Position numbers and translations under genes: made by a program. A stretch of 64,000 nucleotides of DNA, taken from positions 1 through 64,000 of the forward strand of contig JABFQO010000010.1 in the NCBI GenBank assembly GCA_019685575.1, read 5' to 3'. The stretch comes from Candidatus Bathyarchaeota archaeon A05DMB-4. GTDB lineage: Archaea; Thermoproteota; Bathyarchaeia; Bathyarchaeales; SOJC01. A model generated the notes under the pieces. That model saw nothing but the letters and a program-made list of their open reading frames with translations. It was not told the origin of the DNA and did no database searches. Below are positions 8,434-18,015 of the stretch, piece by piece. How positions within the stretch are numbered: position 1 is the first letter of the stretch; each line of letters starts with the position of its first letter.

Positions 8434-9651
8434 TTAATCTTTCCAGTCTAAAAGCCGTCTTTCACCCTCAATCTTCTTGATATCCGTAATATCCTGCGTA
8501 ACTTCAATCGTGCCCAAATACTTACGGTTCTTATCTCTCACCGCAAAATACCTGATGTGAATCAACCGTCCCGCCATCTGAATCCAAAACTCAGCAACAT
8601 CCTTCTTACCCGACTTGAAAGACTCCAAAATCCTATTCACAATATGAATACTCTTCTGAGGATGACACAACTGCACCTTCCTCCCAATTACTGCCTTCGT
8701 ACGAACAAAAACCCGCTTACCGCCCTCGCTATAATACCTAACTTGATCGTTCGCGTCGACAAACGTTATATCAACAGGCAACGTGTTCAGTATGGCTTCC
8801 AACTCCTCCTTTGAAAGAGCACCTGTTTCGAACTGCAACAACCCCTCAGCTTTCGCTTTTCCCATCTCTTTGGGCTGCGTCAGAACCGTCGCCGTCGGAG
8901 GCGTGAAGCAACAGTAGCCGATTTCGCTGAATTCTTTTTTCGCTTCTTCCCATTCTTCGCTTGTAACTACCTGCATCGCTGCGGGAAAGAGAATGTTGTT
9001 TTCCTTGAAAAAGTGGCTTGACAAAAATTCGCCTAAAGTTTTAGCGGTTTCGTGCAACTGTTCTTTAAAATCTTGGAAATTCATAGTTCCCCGTTTCTCA
9101 ACTAAACCGCGAAGCTGTTTCTTCACGGCTCTAATCTTATCATGCTCCATCCACATAATTGCCGGAGGCTCAGTAATCCCATGCTTCTCCAACAATGGGA
9201 AAAGCACGTTTTCTTCTCGCAAATAATGCTTCTCCGAATCTGTAAAATCATTAGAAATGTGCTCAATGTGCGGTAAATCGTTGCTTACAGAACTTGCATC
9301 TTCCGCGCCGTAAACTTTCTCCGCTATAGTGTTAAGTTTTTCTGCCAGCTGCAACATGATTTTATGTTCCTCCATAAGAATGCCAACCGGATGCTCAAGC
9401 GGTACTTGCAGTTTTCTTTTCTCCAACTGTTCACTAAAAACGGCCAAATGCACATCGCACAGCCTTCGAACTTCTTCCCTCGGCATGCCTTCTTTTACAA
9501 GCTCTTGTTCAACCTTTGCAATGTCTTCTTGGCTGGTGCCCTCTAAAACATGCTTAAATTTTTCTTTCACTTCTTCAGGCGACGCCCCTTCATGCAGCCG
9601 TTTAATTATTTCTTTTAATATTTTCTTTCTCTGCTCTGCAATTTCGCTCAT
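8434..9651 (-). CDS. DUF438 / hemerythrin HHE / PAS sensor-like protein
   Basis: 405 aa, cytoplasmic. The N-terminal third fits DUF438; a hemerythrin-type helical bundle follows (EEHKIML, HYLREENVLFPLLEKH, MEHDKIR, HFFKENNILFP supply His/Glu ligands for a di-iron centre); the C-terminus from about residue 275 is a PAS domain ending in FAVRDKNRKYLGTIEVTQDIT. Such proteins are thought to sense oxygen, NO or redox state. There is no output domain. Start 9651 is preceded by GGTGAG; an ATG 12 bases upstream is also possible. It ends 15 bases from the convergent ogg gene. Confidence 0.88.
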   Translation of the reverse strand: MSEIAEQRKKILKEIIKRLHEGASPEEVKEKFKHVLEGTSQEDIAKVEQELVKEGMPREEVRRLCDVHLAVFSEQLEKRKLQVPLEHPVGILMEEHKIMLQLAEKLNTIAEKVYGAEDASSVSNDLPHIEHISNDFTDSEKHYLREENVLFPLLEKHGITEPPAIMWMEHDKIRAVKKQLRGLVEKRGTMNFQDFKEQLHETAKTLGEFLSSHFFKENNILFPAAMQVVTSEEWEEAKKEFSEIGYCCFTPPTATVLTQPKEMGKAKAEGLLQFETGALSKEELEAILNTLPVDITFVDANDQVRYYSEGGKRVFVRTKAVIGRKVQLCHPQKSIHIVNRILESFKSGKKDVAEFWIQMAGRLIHIRYFAVRDKNRKYLGTIEVTQDITDIKKIEGERRLLDWKD

Positions 9652-9732
9652 TACGCTCACCATCTTTGCAACTATTATGCGAATGTTACTATTTAACGAC
9701 AGTTTTTCTGTTTTTCGTCCAATCTTAAAGGA

Positions 9733-10932
9733 TTATTCGTTGTTTCCATCATGTTCTTTAATCTTTTGGGCAAGAGTTCTCCCCAATTCAATGATTCGTC
9801 CCACGTTTTCTTCCGTAGGTGGCCCATTTATCTCCAACGCGCCGACAATTTCAATTTTTGAAGATGCCAAGATTTCCTGCAATTGTTTCACAGCGCCCCC
9901 GCCCCAACCATACGAACTCAAAACCACCCCGAACATTGCCGGAGGCCTAAGCGCTTTCACCAAATGGGCGGCGTATACGGCTAAGGGATGCGCCCCGCCT
10001 AATACTGTAGGTGCACCTAAGACAATGGCTCTTGAATCCACAAGACCCTTTGCCAACTCTGAAACGTCAACAGAAACCAAGTCGTGCAGAACGATTTCAA
10101 CGCCCTCGGATGACAATGTCTCCATGATCGGCTGAATCATCTTTTTCGTGCTATTCCACATCGTAACATAAACTATCGTTGCCTTCCGCTTGGTTTCGCC
10201 GGCAACCCACTTTTTGTATGAATCGAGAATGCGGCTTGGGTTTTTGTAAATCGGTCCATGGCTTGGCGCTACCATTTCAATCTGCAACCCTCTAATTTTT
10301 TCCATCGCTCTTTGGCCCATGCTTGAGTATGGCATCATAATCTCGCCGTAATACTTCTGGGCGTATACCAGTAAATCCTCCAAGTCCTCGTCATAAAATC
10401 CATCGGCTACGTGGGAGCCGAAAAAGTCGCATGGGAACAGAATTTTGTTTTCCTGAAGATAAGTGAACATAGTTTCTGGCCAATGAAGCATGGGAGCCTC
10501 GATGAAACGAAGAGTTTTGCCGCCAAGGGCGATGGCATCTTGATCCTTGACAACTATTATTCGTTCTTCGGGAACTTTAAAATATGTTTGCGCCATCTTT
10601 GCGCCAGTTTTAGTCGTCAATAATTGGGCCTTGTCACTCAGCGCCATCACATAAGGGATGGCTCCTACATGATCTGGTTCCGCATGATTCATAACAACAT
10701 AGTCAATCGTGTTAGGGTTTACGGTTTTGCCAATTCGTTCCTCCAACTCTTTCTCAAAACCCGGATTCACAGTGTCAATCAGCGCCTTTTTTTCCTCGCC
10801 GACCACAAGATACGAATTGTAAGTCGTTCCCTTAGGAAGCGGAATCAACGCATCAAACACTCTGCGATTCCAATCCCTAACGCCAACCCAATAAACGCCC
10901 TTCGAAATTTCAATAGTATTCCGCCAGTTCAT
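9733..10932 (-). CDS. fprA: Flavodiiron protein (F420H2 oxidase / FprA type)
   Basis: 399 aa. A metallo-beta-lactamase-like N-terminal domain has the di-iron ligands H83, E85, D87 and H88 (HAEPDH), then LHWPETMF, DFFGSH and SHGPIY; a flavodoxin domain binding FMN (about 255-395) begins at ATIVYVTMWNSTKKM. It reduces oxygen to water or NO to N2O; in archaea with F420 the donor is often F420H2, and cofE for F420 synthesis is at 24184. The promoter TATA overlaps an 18-bp palindrome shared with the divergent regulator gene. Confidence 0.95.
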   Translation of the reverse strand: MNWRNTIEISKGVYWVGVRDWNRRVFDALIPLPKGTTYNSYLVVGEEKKALIDTVNPGFEKELEERIGKTVNPNTIDYVVMNHAEPDHVGAIPYVMALSDKAQLLTTKTGAKMAQTYFKVPEERIIVVKDQDAIALGGKTLRFIEAPMLHWPETMFTYLQENKILFPCDFFGSHVADGFYDEDLEDLLVYAQKYYGEIMMPYSSMGQRAMEKIRGLQIEMVAPSHGPIYKNPSRILDSYKKWVAGETKRKATIVYVTMWNSTKKMIQPIMETLSSEGVEIVLHDLVSVDVSELAKGLVDSRAIVLGAPTVLGGAHPLAVYAAHLVKALRPPAMFGVVLSSYGWGGGAVKQLQEILASSKIEIVGALEINGPPTEENVGRIIELGRTLAQKIKEHDGNNE

Positions 10933-10950
10933 TTTTGTTCGTCTCCGTCG

Positions 10951-10968
10951 TTATTACAATTGTAATAA
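10951..10968. promoter_or_regulatory. Perfect 18-bp palindrome, likely operator between fprA and its divergent regulator
   Basis: TTATTACAATTGTAATAA is a perfect inverted repeat. On the minus strand it overlaps the TATA-like CTTTATTAC about 33 bases before the fprA start; on the plus strand it ends just before GTATATTTATG, the TATA of the HTH gene. One dimer bound here could control both promoters. Confidence 0.7.
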
Positions 10969-11007
10969 AGTATATTTATGTCTTTCCACAATTAATGAGG
11001 TGGGAAC

Positions 11008-11403
11008 ATGTTGTTGCTTCCTTGCGAAGTTGCTGTAAAAGGCGTCTTACCCGTCATTCGAGCCTTGATAGCCGAAGAACTCGGAATCACATATCACCTA
11101 AAACAAAAAGAAATCGCCAAAATTCTCGGTGTCAGCCAGCCCGCCGTAAGCCTCTACTATAAAAAGATGCGTGGCAAAGCGATTGACTTGGAAAGGGAAA
11201 GCGAAGTCAGAAGATTAATCAAGAAGCTCTCGGCTTCGCTGGTTGAAAAGGAATTAACACCTAAAGATTTCATTTCGGAATTTTGCAAGGTTTGCGTAAA
11301 GATTAGAGCGAAGGGGTTAATATGCGAGTTGCATGGAACGTTGGATCCTTCACTTGACATCGAAAAATGTGGGTACTGCATGACCAAAGCGGCTAAATGT
11401 TAA
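11008..11403 (+). CDS. Cys-rich HTH transcriptional regulator (COG2522-like)
   Basis: 131 aa. A helix-turn-helix lies at about 30-55 (LKQKEIAKILGVSQPAVSLY). The C-terminal half carries a CKVC pair, a further Cys, and CGYC near the end, plus a last Cys, enough for a metal or Fe-S site or a thiol switch. GAGGTGGG precedes the ATG. It is divergent from the flavodiiron gene with a palindrome between them, so a redox or oxygen-responsive repressor of that gene is a reasonable inference; the effector is not known. Confidence 0.85.
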   Translation: MLLLPCEVAVKGVLPVIRALIAEELGITYHLKQKEIAKILGVSQPAVSLYYKKMRGKAIDLERESEVRRLIKKLSASLVEKELTPKDFISEFCKVCVKIRAKGLICELHGTLDPSLDIEKCGYCMTKAAKC

Positions 11404-11541
11404 CATCACAGTCGATTATCTTTGTTAACAAGCGTCCGGAAAAAACTCGAGACCAATACGGCAATAGCCAGCTTTTGCCATTGCATCATAAAGTTGATAT
11501 TCTTAAATAGCGGATTACTTTTAACTTTGGCAGGGAATGTC

Positions 11542-12411
11542 TTGTCGACACAGGCTCAGATTAGTTGGAAACAACGGATTTCCAAATGGACTACTCCGAA
11601 AGGTTTAGCCTCAATAATCGTGTTTTTGATAATCGTATTTTTGCTTGAATACTTAATAGTTTACTCTTCTATCTCCTTTGGGCTCGAAGACAACAACATG
11701 TTGTCTTGGCAAGTGTTGTCGTTAACCATAACAATCAGCCCGCTTTTTCACATTTTACCATTAAGCGTTATGCTTGTCCTTGTTTTAAGCTGGATGCACC
11801 TTACCAAACACGTTGCCTTCCCACCATGCAAACTGGAACCGATAAAACCTCGCCCTCTTCCACCGAAAAAAATTGAGAAGCTCAGATTCAAAACTTTAAG
11901 ACGACAGTATAAAAAGATCAGCAAGAAAATCGGAGACATTGGACGAAGAATCAAGGAAGCGTTTCTTGAAAATCGTCTTGCCGACCTTCTAAGGCGTGCC
12001 GTCATTAAAAGTGCATGGACAATAATACTATCATTCGCCGCTCTGATTGTGTTGATATACTTAATCGTTTACCCGCAATTAATTCCAGCCGCAGCAAACT
12101 GGTTACTTGGAGGAGGTAGCTCTGCCTTTCAAGACTTTGTGATAGGAACGATTAACGCCGCAAACGCGATTGGTCAAGCTTTGTCGCCCATCGGATGGAT
12201 CGCAGCGAACATTATCAACGGATTGGCGGCAAGCGCACCGGGTTTCAGGAACGCAGTGATTGGCTTTACTACTCCTTTCGTGAAGCCGCTTGTGGATTTG
12301 AACCTTGTCGGGAAATATGTCCTCGTCCAAAATGTCGCCGCTTGGACTGCGGCATTAACTGCACTTTATTATGGACAAATTGCACACCGACCGGTTCGCA
12401 GAAGCAAATAA
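11542..12411 (+). CDS. Membrane protein of unknown function
   Basis: 289 aa if it starts at TTG 11542, which follows a TATA-like TTCTTAAATAG near 11500 and GGGA. The frame is open 40 codons further up to a TTG at 11422. Hydrophobic segments lie at about 20-42 and 60-88, then a basic cytoplasmic-looking stretch (LRFKTLRRQYKKISKK), one helix around 165-185, and a Gly/Ala/Asn-rich hydrophobic C-terminal part. I recognise no family. Upstream of endonuclease IV in the same direction. Confidence 0.7.
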   Translation: MSTQAQISWKQRISKWTTPKGLASIIVFLIIVFLLEYLIVYSSISFGLEDNNMLSWQVLSLTITISPLFHILPLSVMLVLVLSWMHLTKHVAFPPCKLEPIKPRPLPPKKIEKLRFKTLRRQYKKISKKIGDIGRRIKEAFLENRLADLLRRAVIKSAWTIILSFAALIVLIYLIVYPQLIPAAANWLLGGGSSAFQDFVIGTINAANAIGQALSPIGWIAANIINGLAASAPGFRNAVIGFTTPFVKPLVDLNLVGKYVLVQNVAAWTAALTALYYGQIAHRPVRRSK

Positions 12412-12440
12412 TCTTTTCAAGCATTCTCTTTAAGCGAGTT

Positions 12441-13319
12441 ATGGAAAACATGGGAAATCATCCAAGATTTGGACCAGCAGGCACTCCGTACGCGTTTAAA
12501 TTATTGAAGAAACCAATCGCCGAACTGCCTCACTTTCTATGCGCAGAAGGACTCGATGCGCTTGAATATCAAGCAAGTCGATGGGGACAGACAACCCAAA
12601 TGAAAAGGGAAAACGCAGAAAAGCTCGGTCAAAATGCTCGAGCAAACGATGTGTGGTTGGGTATGCATGGTTCATACTTTATAAACTTAATCGGCAACAA
12701 GACAGTCGCCGAAGCAAGCAAACGACGGCTTTTAGCATGTGCGACAGCGGCGCATTGGATGAAAGCGCATTGCGTAGTTTTTCATCCTGGATTTTATATG
12801 CGTCGGTCTCCGCGTGAGGCTTTAGATGCTCTAATCAAAGTTATGAATCAAGTTGTTGAAATCATGCAAAGCCGAGGTGTAAAAGTTAAACTTGCGCCCG
12901 AAACCACGGGACGAATATCGCAGTTGGGTAGCCTTGATGAGGTGCTGACGATTTGCGAAAGGGTTGAGCAAACAGAGCTTGTCATAGATTGGGCACACAT
13001 TTATGCAAGAACACACGGCAGTCTTAGGACGAGTAGTGACTTTGCAAAGATAATTGACATGATAGAAACGCGACTAGGCACCGACGCAGCAAAAAACTTG
13101 CACTGCCACTTCACGCGTATGGAGTTTTCGAAAAAGGGCGAAGTGCGTCACCACGTGTTGGATGAAATCACTTATGGTCCAGAATTTCGTGACTTTGCTC
13201 GTGTGATCGTGGAGTTTGGTTTGACGCCGGTTGTAATATGCGAAAGCCCGTTGCTCGATGTTGACGCTAAGAAAATGCAAAACATTCTGTACAGAGAGAT
13301 GGAAAAGGGAAAAAGGTAG
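12441..13319 (+). CDS. nfo: Endonuclease IV-like AP endonuclease (TIM barrel)
   Basis: 292 aa. Family features are LGMHGSYFINLIG (substrate strand with His), VVFHPGFYM, LAPETTG, VIDWAHIYAR and HCHFTRMEF, which supply the His/Asp/Glu metal ligands of the tri-zinc centre. It cleaves DNA 5' of abasic sites, downstream of the glycosylase at 7780 in base-excision repair. The frame is open far upstream inside the preceding gene; ATG 12441 is the sensible start (12450 is an alternative). A xylose-isomerase-like sugar enzyme is the less likely reading. Confidence 0.85.
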   Translation: MENMGNHPRFGPAGTPYAFKLLKKPIAELPHFLCAEGLDALEYQASRWGQTTQMKRENAEKLGQNARANDVWLGMHGSYFINLIGNKTVAEASKRRLLACATAAHWMKAHCVVFHPGFYMRRSPREALDALIKVMNQVVEIMQSRGVKVKLAPETTGRISQLGSLDEVLTICERVEQTELVIDWAHIYARTHGSLRTSSDFAKIIDMIETRLGTDAAKNLHCHFTRMEFSKKGEVRHHVLDEITYGPEFRDFARVIVEFGLTPVVICESPLLDVDAKKMQNILYREMEKGKR

Positions 13320-13367
13320 TTTAGCAATAAGTTTCACATCGTCTTCGCAGTTTGTTGGGATCTCAAA

Positions 13368-14606
13368 ATGGCAAGGCTTAAGGGGTTCGAAAAACTCACT
13401 TCAGTCGACGAAGCGCTTCGAATTTACTTCGAAACTGTTAAACCCAAACGTCTCGGCGCTGTTATGGTTCCGTTACGTGAAGCGCTCAATAGAGTAGTGG
13501 CCCAAGACATCATAGCTGAAAAGGATTTGCCTTCGTTTAACCGTTCGGCGGTGGACGGATATGCGGTAAAAGCCACTGACACCACGAATGCGACGCAATT
13601 CAACCCAAAAACGCTTCAAATAACAAGCAAGGAAACAATACGTAAAGGCGAAGCTAAAACGATATGGACGGGAAAACCGCTTCCCAACGGTGCAGATGCT
13701 GTTGTAATGCTGGAGCATGTTAAACGCTTAGATCATAAAATCAAAGTGGAAACGCAAGTTACGCCTGGAGAAAATGTCTCAAAAAAAGGCGAGGATATTC
13801 AAAAGGGTCAAGTTGCGGTCAAAGATGGGACGCGTTTAAAACCTCAGCATCTGGGGTTGCTTGCAGCGTTGGAGTATTCTTTAATCAGTGTTGTTGAGAA
13901 ACCAAGAATCGCCATCCTAGCGACAGGAAACGAACTCGTGGAACTCGGCAAAAAGCCAAAGACGAATCAAATCATCGACACCAATTGTCTTGTGCTGTCC
14001 ACCATGTGTCAAGAACTCGGTGCTGAGCCCGTGAATCTTGGCATTTCAAAAGATGACGAAAATGAAATTGGCTCTAAGATTAAACAAGGTTTAGAAAAAG
14101 CACACATGGTTCTCACAACTGGTGGCACGAGCACTGGGGAATCAGATCTGGTTCCTTTGGTAATCAGCAAACTTGGCGAACCTGGCATAATCGTTCACGG
14201 GATCGCAATGCGTCCTGGTATGCCGACTGCGCTTGCTTTGGTTAACGCCAAGCCGGTTGTTGTTTTGTCAGGGAACCCCGTGGCGGCAATGATAGGTTTC
14301 GAGGTTTTTGTTCGTCCAATGGTTTTGTCGATGTTGGGAGTAAAAAATGAGCAGAGGCATGTAGTGAAAGCAAAGCTTATCAGACGTGTAGCAGGTGCGT
14401 TGGGACGCAAAGTCTTTTTGCGGGTTCTCGTTTCTTTCAAGGATGACGAGTTTTTTGCCGAACCTATCCGTGTGACGGGGTCCGGCATGCTTTCTACCAT
14501 GACAAAAGCAAATGGATACGTAGTGATTCCTGAAAACCGTGAGGGTTTGGAAGAAGGCGAAATGGTCCTCGCACATCTTTTTGACAGCGTAAAAATGGAG
14601 GAGTGA
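13368..14606 (+). CDS. moeA: Molybdopterin molybdenumtransferase MoeA (first copy)
   Basis: 412 aa, all MoeA domains: N-terminal part with SFNRSAVDGYAV, the central MoCF-biosynthesis fold with TTGGTSTGESDL and LSGNPVAAM, and the C-terminal beta domain. It inserts Mo or W into adenylylated molybdopterin. It is four bases from a second moeA, a tandem often seen in archaea, where the two copies may prefer different metals. Confidence 0.95.
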   Translation: MARLKGFEKLTSVDEALRIYFETVKPKRLGAVMVPLREALNRVVAQDIIAEKDLPSFNRSAVDGYAVKATDTTNATQFNPKTLQITSKETIRKGEAKTIWTGKPLPNGADAVVMLEHVKRLDHKIKVETQVTPGENVSKKGEDIQKGQVAVKDGTRLKPQHLGLLAALEYSLISVVEKPRIAILATGNELVELGKKPKTNQIIDTNCLVLSTMCQELGAEPVNLGISKDDENEIGSKIKQGLEKAHMVLTTGGTSTGESDLVPLVISKLGEPGIIVHGIAMRPGMPTALALVNAKPVVVLSGNPVAAMIGFEVFVRPMVLSMLGVKNEQRHVVKAKLIRRVAGALGRKVFLRVLVSFKDDEFFAEPIRVTGSGMLSTMTKANGYVVIPENREGLEEGEMVLAHLFDSVKMEE

Positions 14607-14610
14607 AAAT

Positions 14611-15843
14611 TTGTTTAGAAAATTGCTGACTCTTAAAGAGGCACAAACAGTTCTTTATCAAAATTTTTCTCCAAAACCTGTAGACATTGAGCAAGTGCCG
14701 CTTTTGAACGCGTACGGACGAATTTGCGCTGAGGATATTAAGGCTTCTATGGATGTCCCGCCTTTTCATCGTTCGACTGTCGACGGCTACGTAGTAAGAG
14801 CAGAAGACACATTCGGCGCCGAGGAAGACAAGCCGATCTCACTTCAAGTCGTTGGAAAAGCACAAGTCGGACAGTTAACCACCATAAAGGTCGCTCCGGG
14901 CACTACAGTAGAAATTGCAACTGGGGCACCCCTTCCCAAAGGCGGCGACGCCGTAGTGATGTTTGAAAACACCATACGAAAAAACAGCACGCTAAAGATA
15001 TACCGTGCGGTTGCAAAAGGCGAGAACGTGATGAAAGCAGGCTCGGACATACGGCATGGTGATGTTCTGCTCCAAAAGGGTCAAACGATTATCCCGCCTT
15101 TAATAGGTGCCTTGGCTGCAACTGGCGCAACTGAGATCGCAGTATTTAAGCATCCCAAAGTAGCGGTGATCTCTACAGGCGGCGAAGTTCAAGAACCAGG
15201 AAAACCACTATCGCCTGGAAAGATTTATGACATTAATGCTTACACCTTAACCGCTGCAGTTTCCGAGTGCGACTGCGAACCCGTTTATTTTGGTATTGTT
15301 CCAGATGATTTTGAGGATTTGAAAAAAACTTTGCGAAAGGCTTTAGCTGGTGCCGATGCAGTGGTAACTTCTGGTGGAGTTTCAGTTGGCCCGAAAGACC
15401 TAATGCCCAAAGTTTTGAACAGTTTAGGCAAATCAGGGGTAATTGTCTGCGGCATAGCCGTTAAACCCGGGAACCCCACCACAATAGCGGTTGTTGATGG
15501 AAAACCAGTTTTCGCCTTGCCAGGGCATCCTACCTCCGCGCTTTTAATTTTCCATATTTTAGCAAAGCCTGTGCTTTTTGCGATGGCAGGACGAATAAAG
15601 GAGCCAGAGTATATGCGGGTTGAGGCGATTGCTGGAGAAAGAATTTTTTCCGCAAGAGGGAGGAGAACCTTCGTTACAGTGAATCTCGTACAAGACAAAT
15701 CAGGCAAGGCGCGAGCTTTTCCCGTGGCCACCGGGCAGTCTGGAGCGATTACAACGTTAGCGAAAGCGGATGGGTTTATTGAGATTGACGAACAAACCCA
15801 ATTCGTCGACGCTGGAGAAAAAGTAACTGTGTGTTTATTTTAG
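14611..15843 (+). CDS. moeA: Molybdopterin molybdenumtransferase MoeA (second copy)
   Basis: 410 aa, starts at TTG after GGAGG. It shows PFHRSTVDGYVV, the motif TSGGVSVGPKDL and LPGHPTSAL. It lacks the periplasmic-binding-like domain that one archaeal MoeA copy often carries at its C-terminus. Its stop overlaps the end of the convergent membrane gene by nine bases. Confidence 0.94.
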   Translation: MFRKLLTLKEAQTVLYQNFSPKPVDIEQVPLLNAYGRICAEDIKASMDVPPFHRSTVDGYVVRAEDTFGAEEDKPISLQVVGKAQVGQLTTIKVAPGTTVEIATGAPLPKGGDAVVMFENTIRKNSTLKIYRAVAKGENVMKAGSDIRHGDVLLQKGQTIIPPLIGALAATGATEIAVFKHPKVAVISTGGEVQEPGKPLSPGKIYDINAYTLTAAVSECDCEPVYFGIVPDDFEDLKKTLRKALAGADAVVTSGGVSVGPKDLMPKVLNSLGKSGVIVCGIAVKPGNPTTIAVVDGKPVFALPGHPTSALLIFHILAKPVLFAMAGRIKEPEYMRVEAIAGERIFSARGRRTFVTVNLVQDKSGKARAFPVATGQSGAITTLAKADGFIEIDEQTQFVDAGEKVTVCLF

Positions 15844-16215
15844 CTGGTCTTTTTTTGCCGCGATGTAAATTGTGGCTAGCCATGTCATAATGAGGTATCC
15901 GACAAAGGCCAAATTAAGCAACAAGACATCCGTAGTTCCAGCAAAGCCATACTTCGTTATTGACGTATAAAGGGTGGTTATGCCAAACGTGTTCCCTATG
16001 AAAAATAAAACAACCACGAGCCACAATGACCATTTTTCCATCTTGTACAAGCCAAAAGCGGTGATTAGGCTTAAGACTGCAATTATGGCAGTGTGCGCCA
16101 TCGCGGCACCGTTAACTATGAGTATGTATAGATTAGCGACTCCGGCGAGTACGTAAAATACTAAGAATGTGAAAATTGGCAGGCTTTCAATTTTTAGTTT
16201 TGACTTTAAATCCAT
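15835..16215 (-). CDS. Small multi-pass membrane protein
   Basis: 126 aa from ATG 16215, preceded by GTGAGG and a TATA-like AATAAATTTATTAC at the right distance; a longer frame upstream is unsupported. Four hydrophobic segments (about 15-38, 43-62, 68-88, 97-120). No family recognised. Confidence 0.7.
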   Translation of the reverse strand: MDLKSKLKIESLPIFTFLVFYVLAGVANLYILIVNGAAMAHTAIIAVLSLITAFGLYKMEKWSLWLVVVLFFIGNTFGITTLYTSITKYGFAGTTDVLLLNLAFVGYLIMTWLATIYIAAKKDQLK

Positions 16216-16440
16216 TGTTAAAGCCTCACGTATTTGTCTAATCGCTATGGGCAACAAAGTAATAAATTTATTCTTTTTGTAGACGGCATCAACCCGCATG
16301 CGTGTTTCTTTTTTTGCATGAAACAACGATTTCTGGTTGTTTCGCAAGTTTTGGTGTTAATCCTTATGGCTGGTTTGTCCGTTTAACGATATTTTTTTAT
16401 AACACAGTAAAGCATCTTTCGCTTATTCAAGTGAAGAAAC

Positions 16441-18015
16441 GTGGCTAAAAATTCAGGCGTAAAAATAGTGCTTACTGCTTCCGCTACTGAGATGAGCGAC
16501 TTCTTTAACAGTCCCTTCATGGCATTTGTTGCGGGATTCGCCAAGGGTCCTTTCCCGTTGTGGTTTGTTAGGAAGAAGCTATATCCGCCGGTGGAACGGA
16601 CAAGCGACGGAAGAGCAAAGTATGCGCCGTATGGGTTGCGAAAAATAGAGGCAGTTCTTTTAGAGAACGGTTTTGATGAATCAGAAGTGGCGTTAGTTCA
16701 TCCATTCGACCTCGACGCCTTTATCGGCCCCAACACAAAAGCAGTCGGCGTATCAGCGATGGATCCAACCGGAATGGGTTACGTCAGCAAAACATACTCG
16801 TCAATTATTGGCGGCGGTATGCCCATGAACGCCATCGAATTCAAGGCGCTGGTGCAACATCAAAGCATAAAAAAACATAAACCAAAAGTGATCGTGGGCG
16901 GTTTTGGCGCATGGCAACTTGAACGCCAGAAAGTAGCGGAAAGTTACGGCGTTGATTGCGTAGTCATCGGCGAGGGAGAAGGAATTGTGAAAGAAATCTT
17001 TGAAAAAGCCGTCAACGGAGAACCTCTCCCCCGCGTAGTTAGAATTAAGAAAAATTTAAAAAATGAAAACATACAGCGCATTAGACATGCTGCGATTCAT
17101 GGGTGCATAGAAATTTCTCGAGGTTGCGGTCGAAACTGTCAGTTTTGTACGCCTACTATGCAGATAAAACGTGACGTGCCTCTGGAAAGGGTTATGCAAG
17201 AAGTGGAAATAACAACACGAGAAGGCTGTTCTCAAATTACGCTTGCAACTGAAGACCTTTTTCTATACGGCTCAAAAGACAAACAATTTATTCCTAACAA
17301 GAAAGCAGTCTTAAGTCTTATCAAAAACATAACAACTAACCCTAATGTTAAGGCCATCCAACCCGCGCATATGTCCTTGGCGCCTGTTGTCTATGATCCT
17401 TCGATGGTTAAGGAAGTTGCGGAGATTTTAATAGAGTATAACTGGTACCGCCATGAAAAAAAGCCCATTGTGACGTCTGAAACAGGCATCGAGACGGGAA
17501 GTGTGAGGCTTATGCGGAAGTATATGGCTGGTAAGATGCTTCCCTTTAAGCCTGAGCAGTGGAAAGAAATCGTTAACGAGGCTTTCGGGATATTGAACGA
17601 CAATCGTTGGTATCCACTTGCCACTTTAATAGTTGGTCTCCCCGACGAAAATGAAGAAGACGTGATTGAAACGCTCGAGTTAATGGATGACCTAAAAGAC
17701 CGTCAAGCCTTCTACGTTCCCTTGCTTTTCGTTCCTCTGGAGAATTGTTTACTAATGAACAAACGCGGCGCAGAAATCGACTCGCTTACCAAGGCACGTT
17801 GGGAGCTTATAACACGTTGCTGGGAATATAATATTAGGATCTGGCGAGATACATTTCTACTGGACCGAATTCGCAGTCCAACGCTTTACAAACTTATTAG
17901 CAAGATAGCGCTTCCATTTGCGGCGAGAGTGGCTGAAACGTATTACGAGATGAAACATGGCCAAGAAGTGGCTGATGCTATTCGCAAGATGGCAATCGCT
18001 TATCAGTGCAATTGA
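16441..18015 (+). CDS. Radical SAM protein with B12-binding-like N-terminal domain
   Basis: 524 aa, GTG start. The N-terminal 200 residues have the cobalamin-binding-like layout (VGVSAMDPTG, VIVGGFGAW, VVIGEGEGI). The cluster motif CGRNCQFC (CxxxCxxC) lies at about 228-235 and binds 4Fe-4S with SAM. An elongator/methylthiotransferase-like strand GLPDENEEDVIETL follows. Members of this group methylate or rearrange diverse substrates; the substrate here is unknown. It overlaps the TatD-like gene start. Confidence 0.87.
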   Translation: MAKNSGVKIVLTASATEMSDFFNSPFMAFVAGFAKGPFPLWFVRKKLYPPVERTSDGRAKYAPYGLRKIEAVLLENGFDESEVALVHPFDLDAFIGPNTKAVGVSAMDPTGMGYVSKTYSSIIGGGMPMNAIEFKALVQHQSIKKHKPKVIVGGFGAWQLERQKVAESYGVDCVVIGEGEGIVKEIFEKAVNGEPLPRVVRIKKNLKNENIQRIRHAAIHGCIEISRGCGRNCQFCTPTMQIKRDVPLERVMQEVEITTREGCSQITLATEDLFLYGSKDKQFIPNKKAVLSLIKNITTNPNVKAIQPAHMSLAPVVYDPSMVKEVAEILIEYNWYRHEKKPIVTSETGIETGSVRLMRKYMAGKMLPFKPEQWKEIVNEAFGILNDNRWYPLATLIVGLPDENEEDVIETLELMDDLKDRQAFYVPLLFVPLENCLLMNKRGAEIDSLTKARWELITRCWEYNIRIWRDTFLLDRIRSPTLYKLISKIALPFAARVAETYYEMKHGQEVADAIRKMAIAYQCN

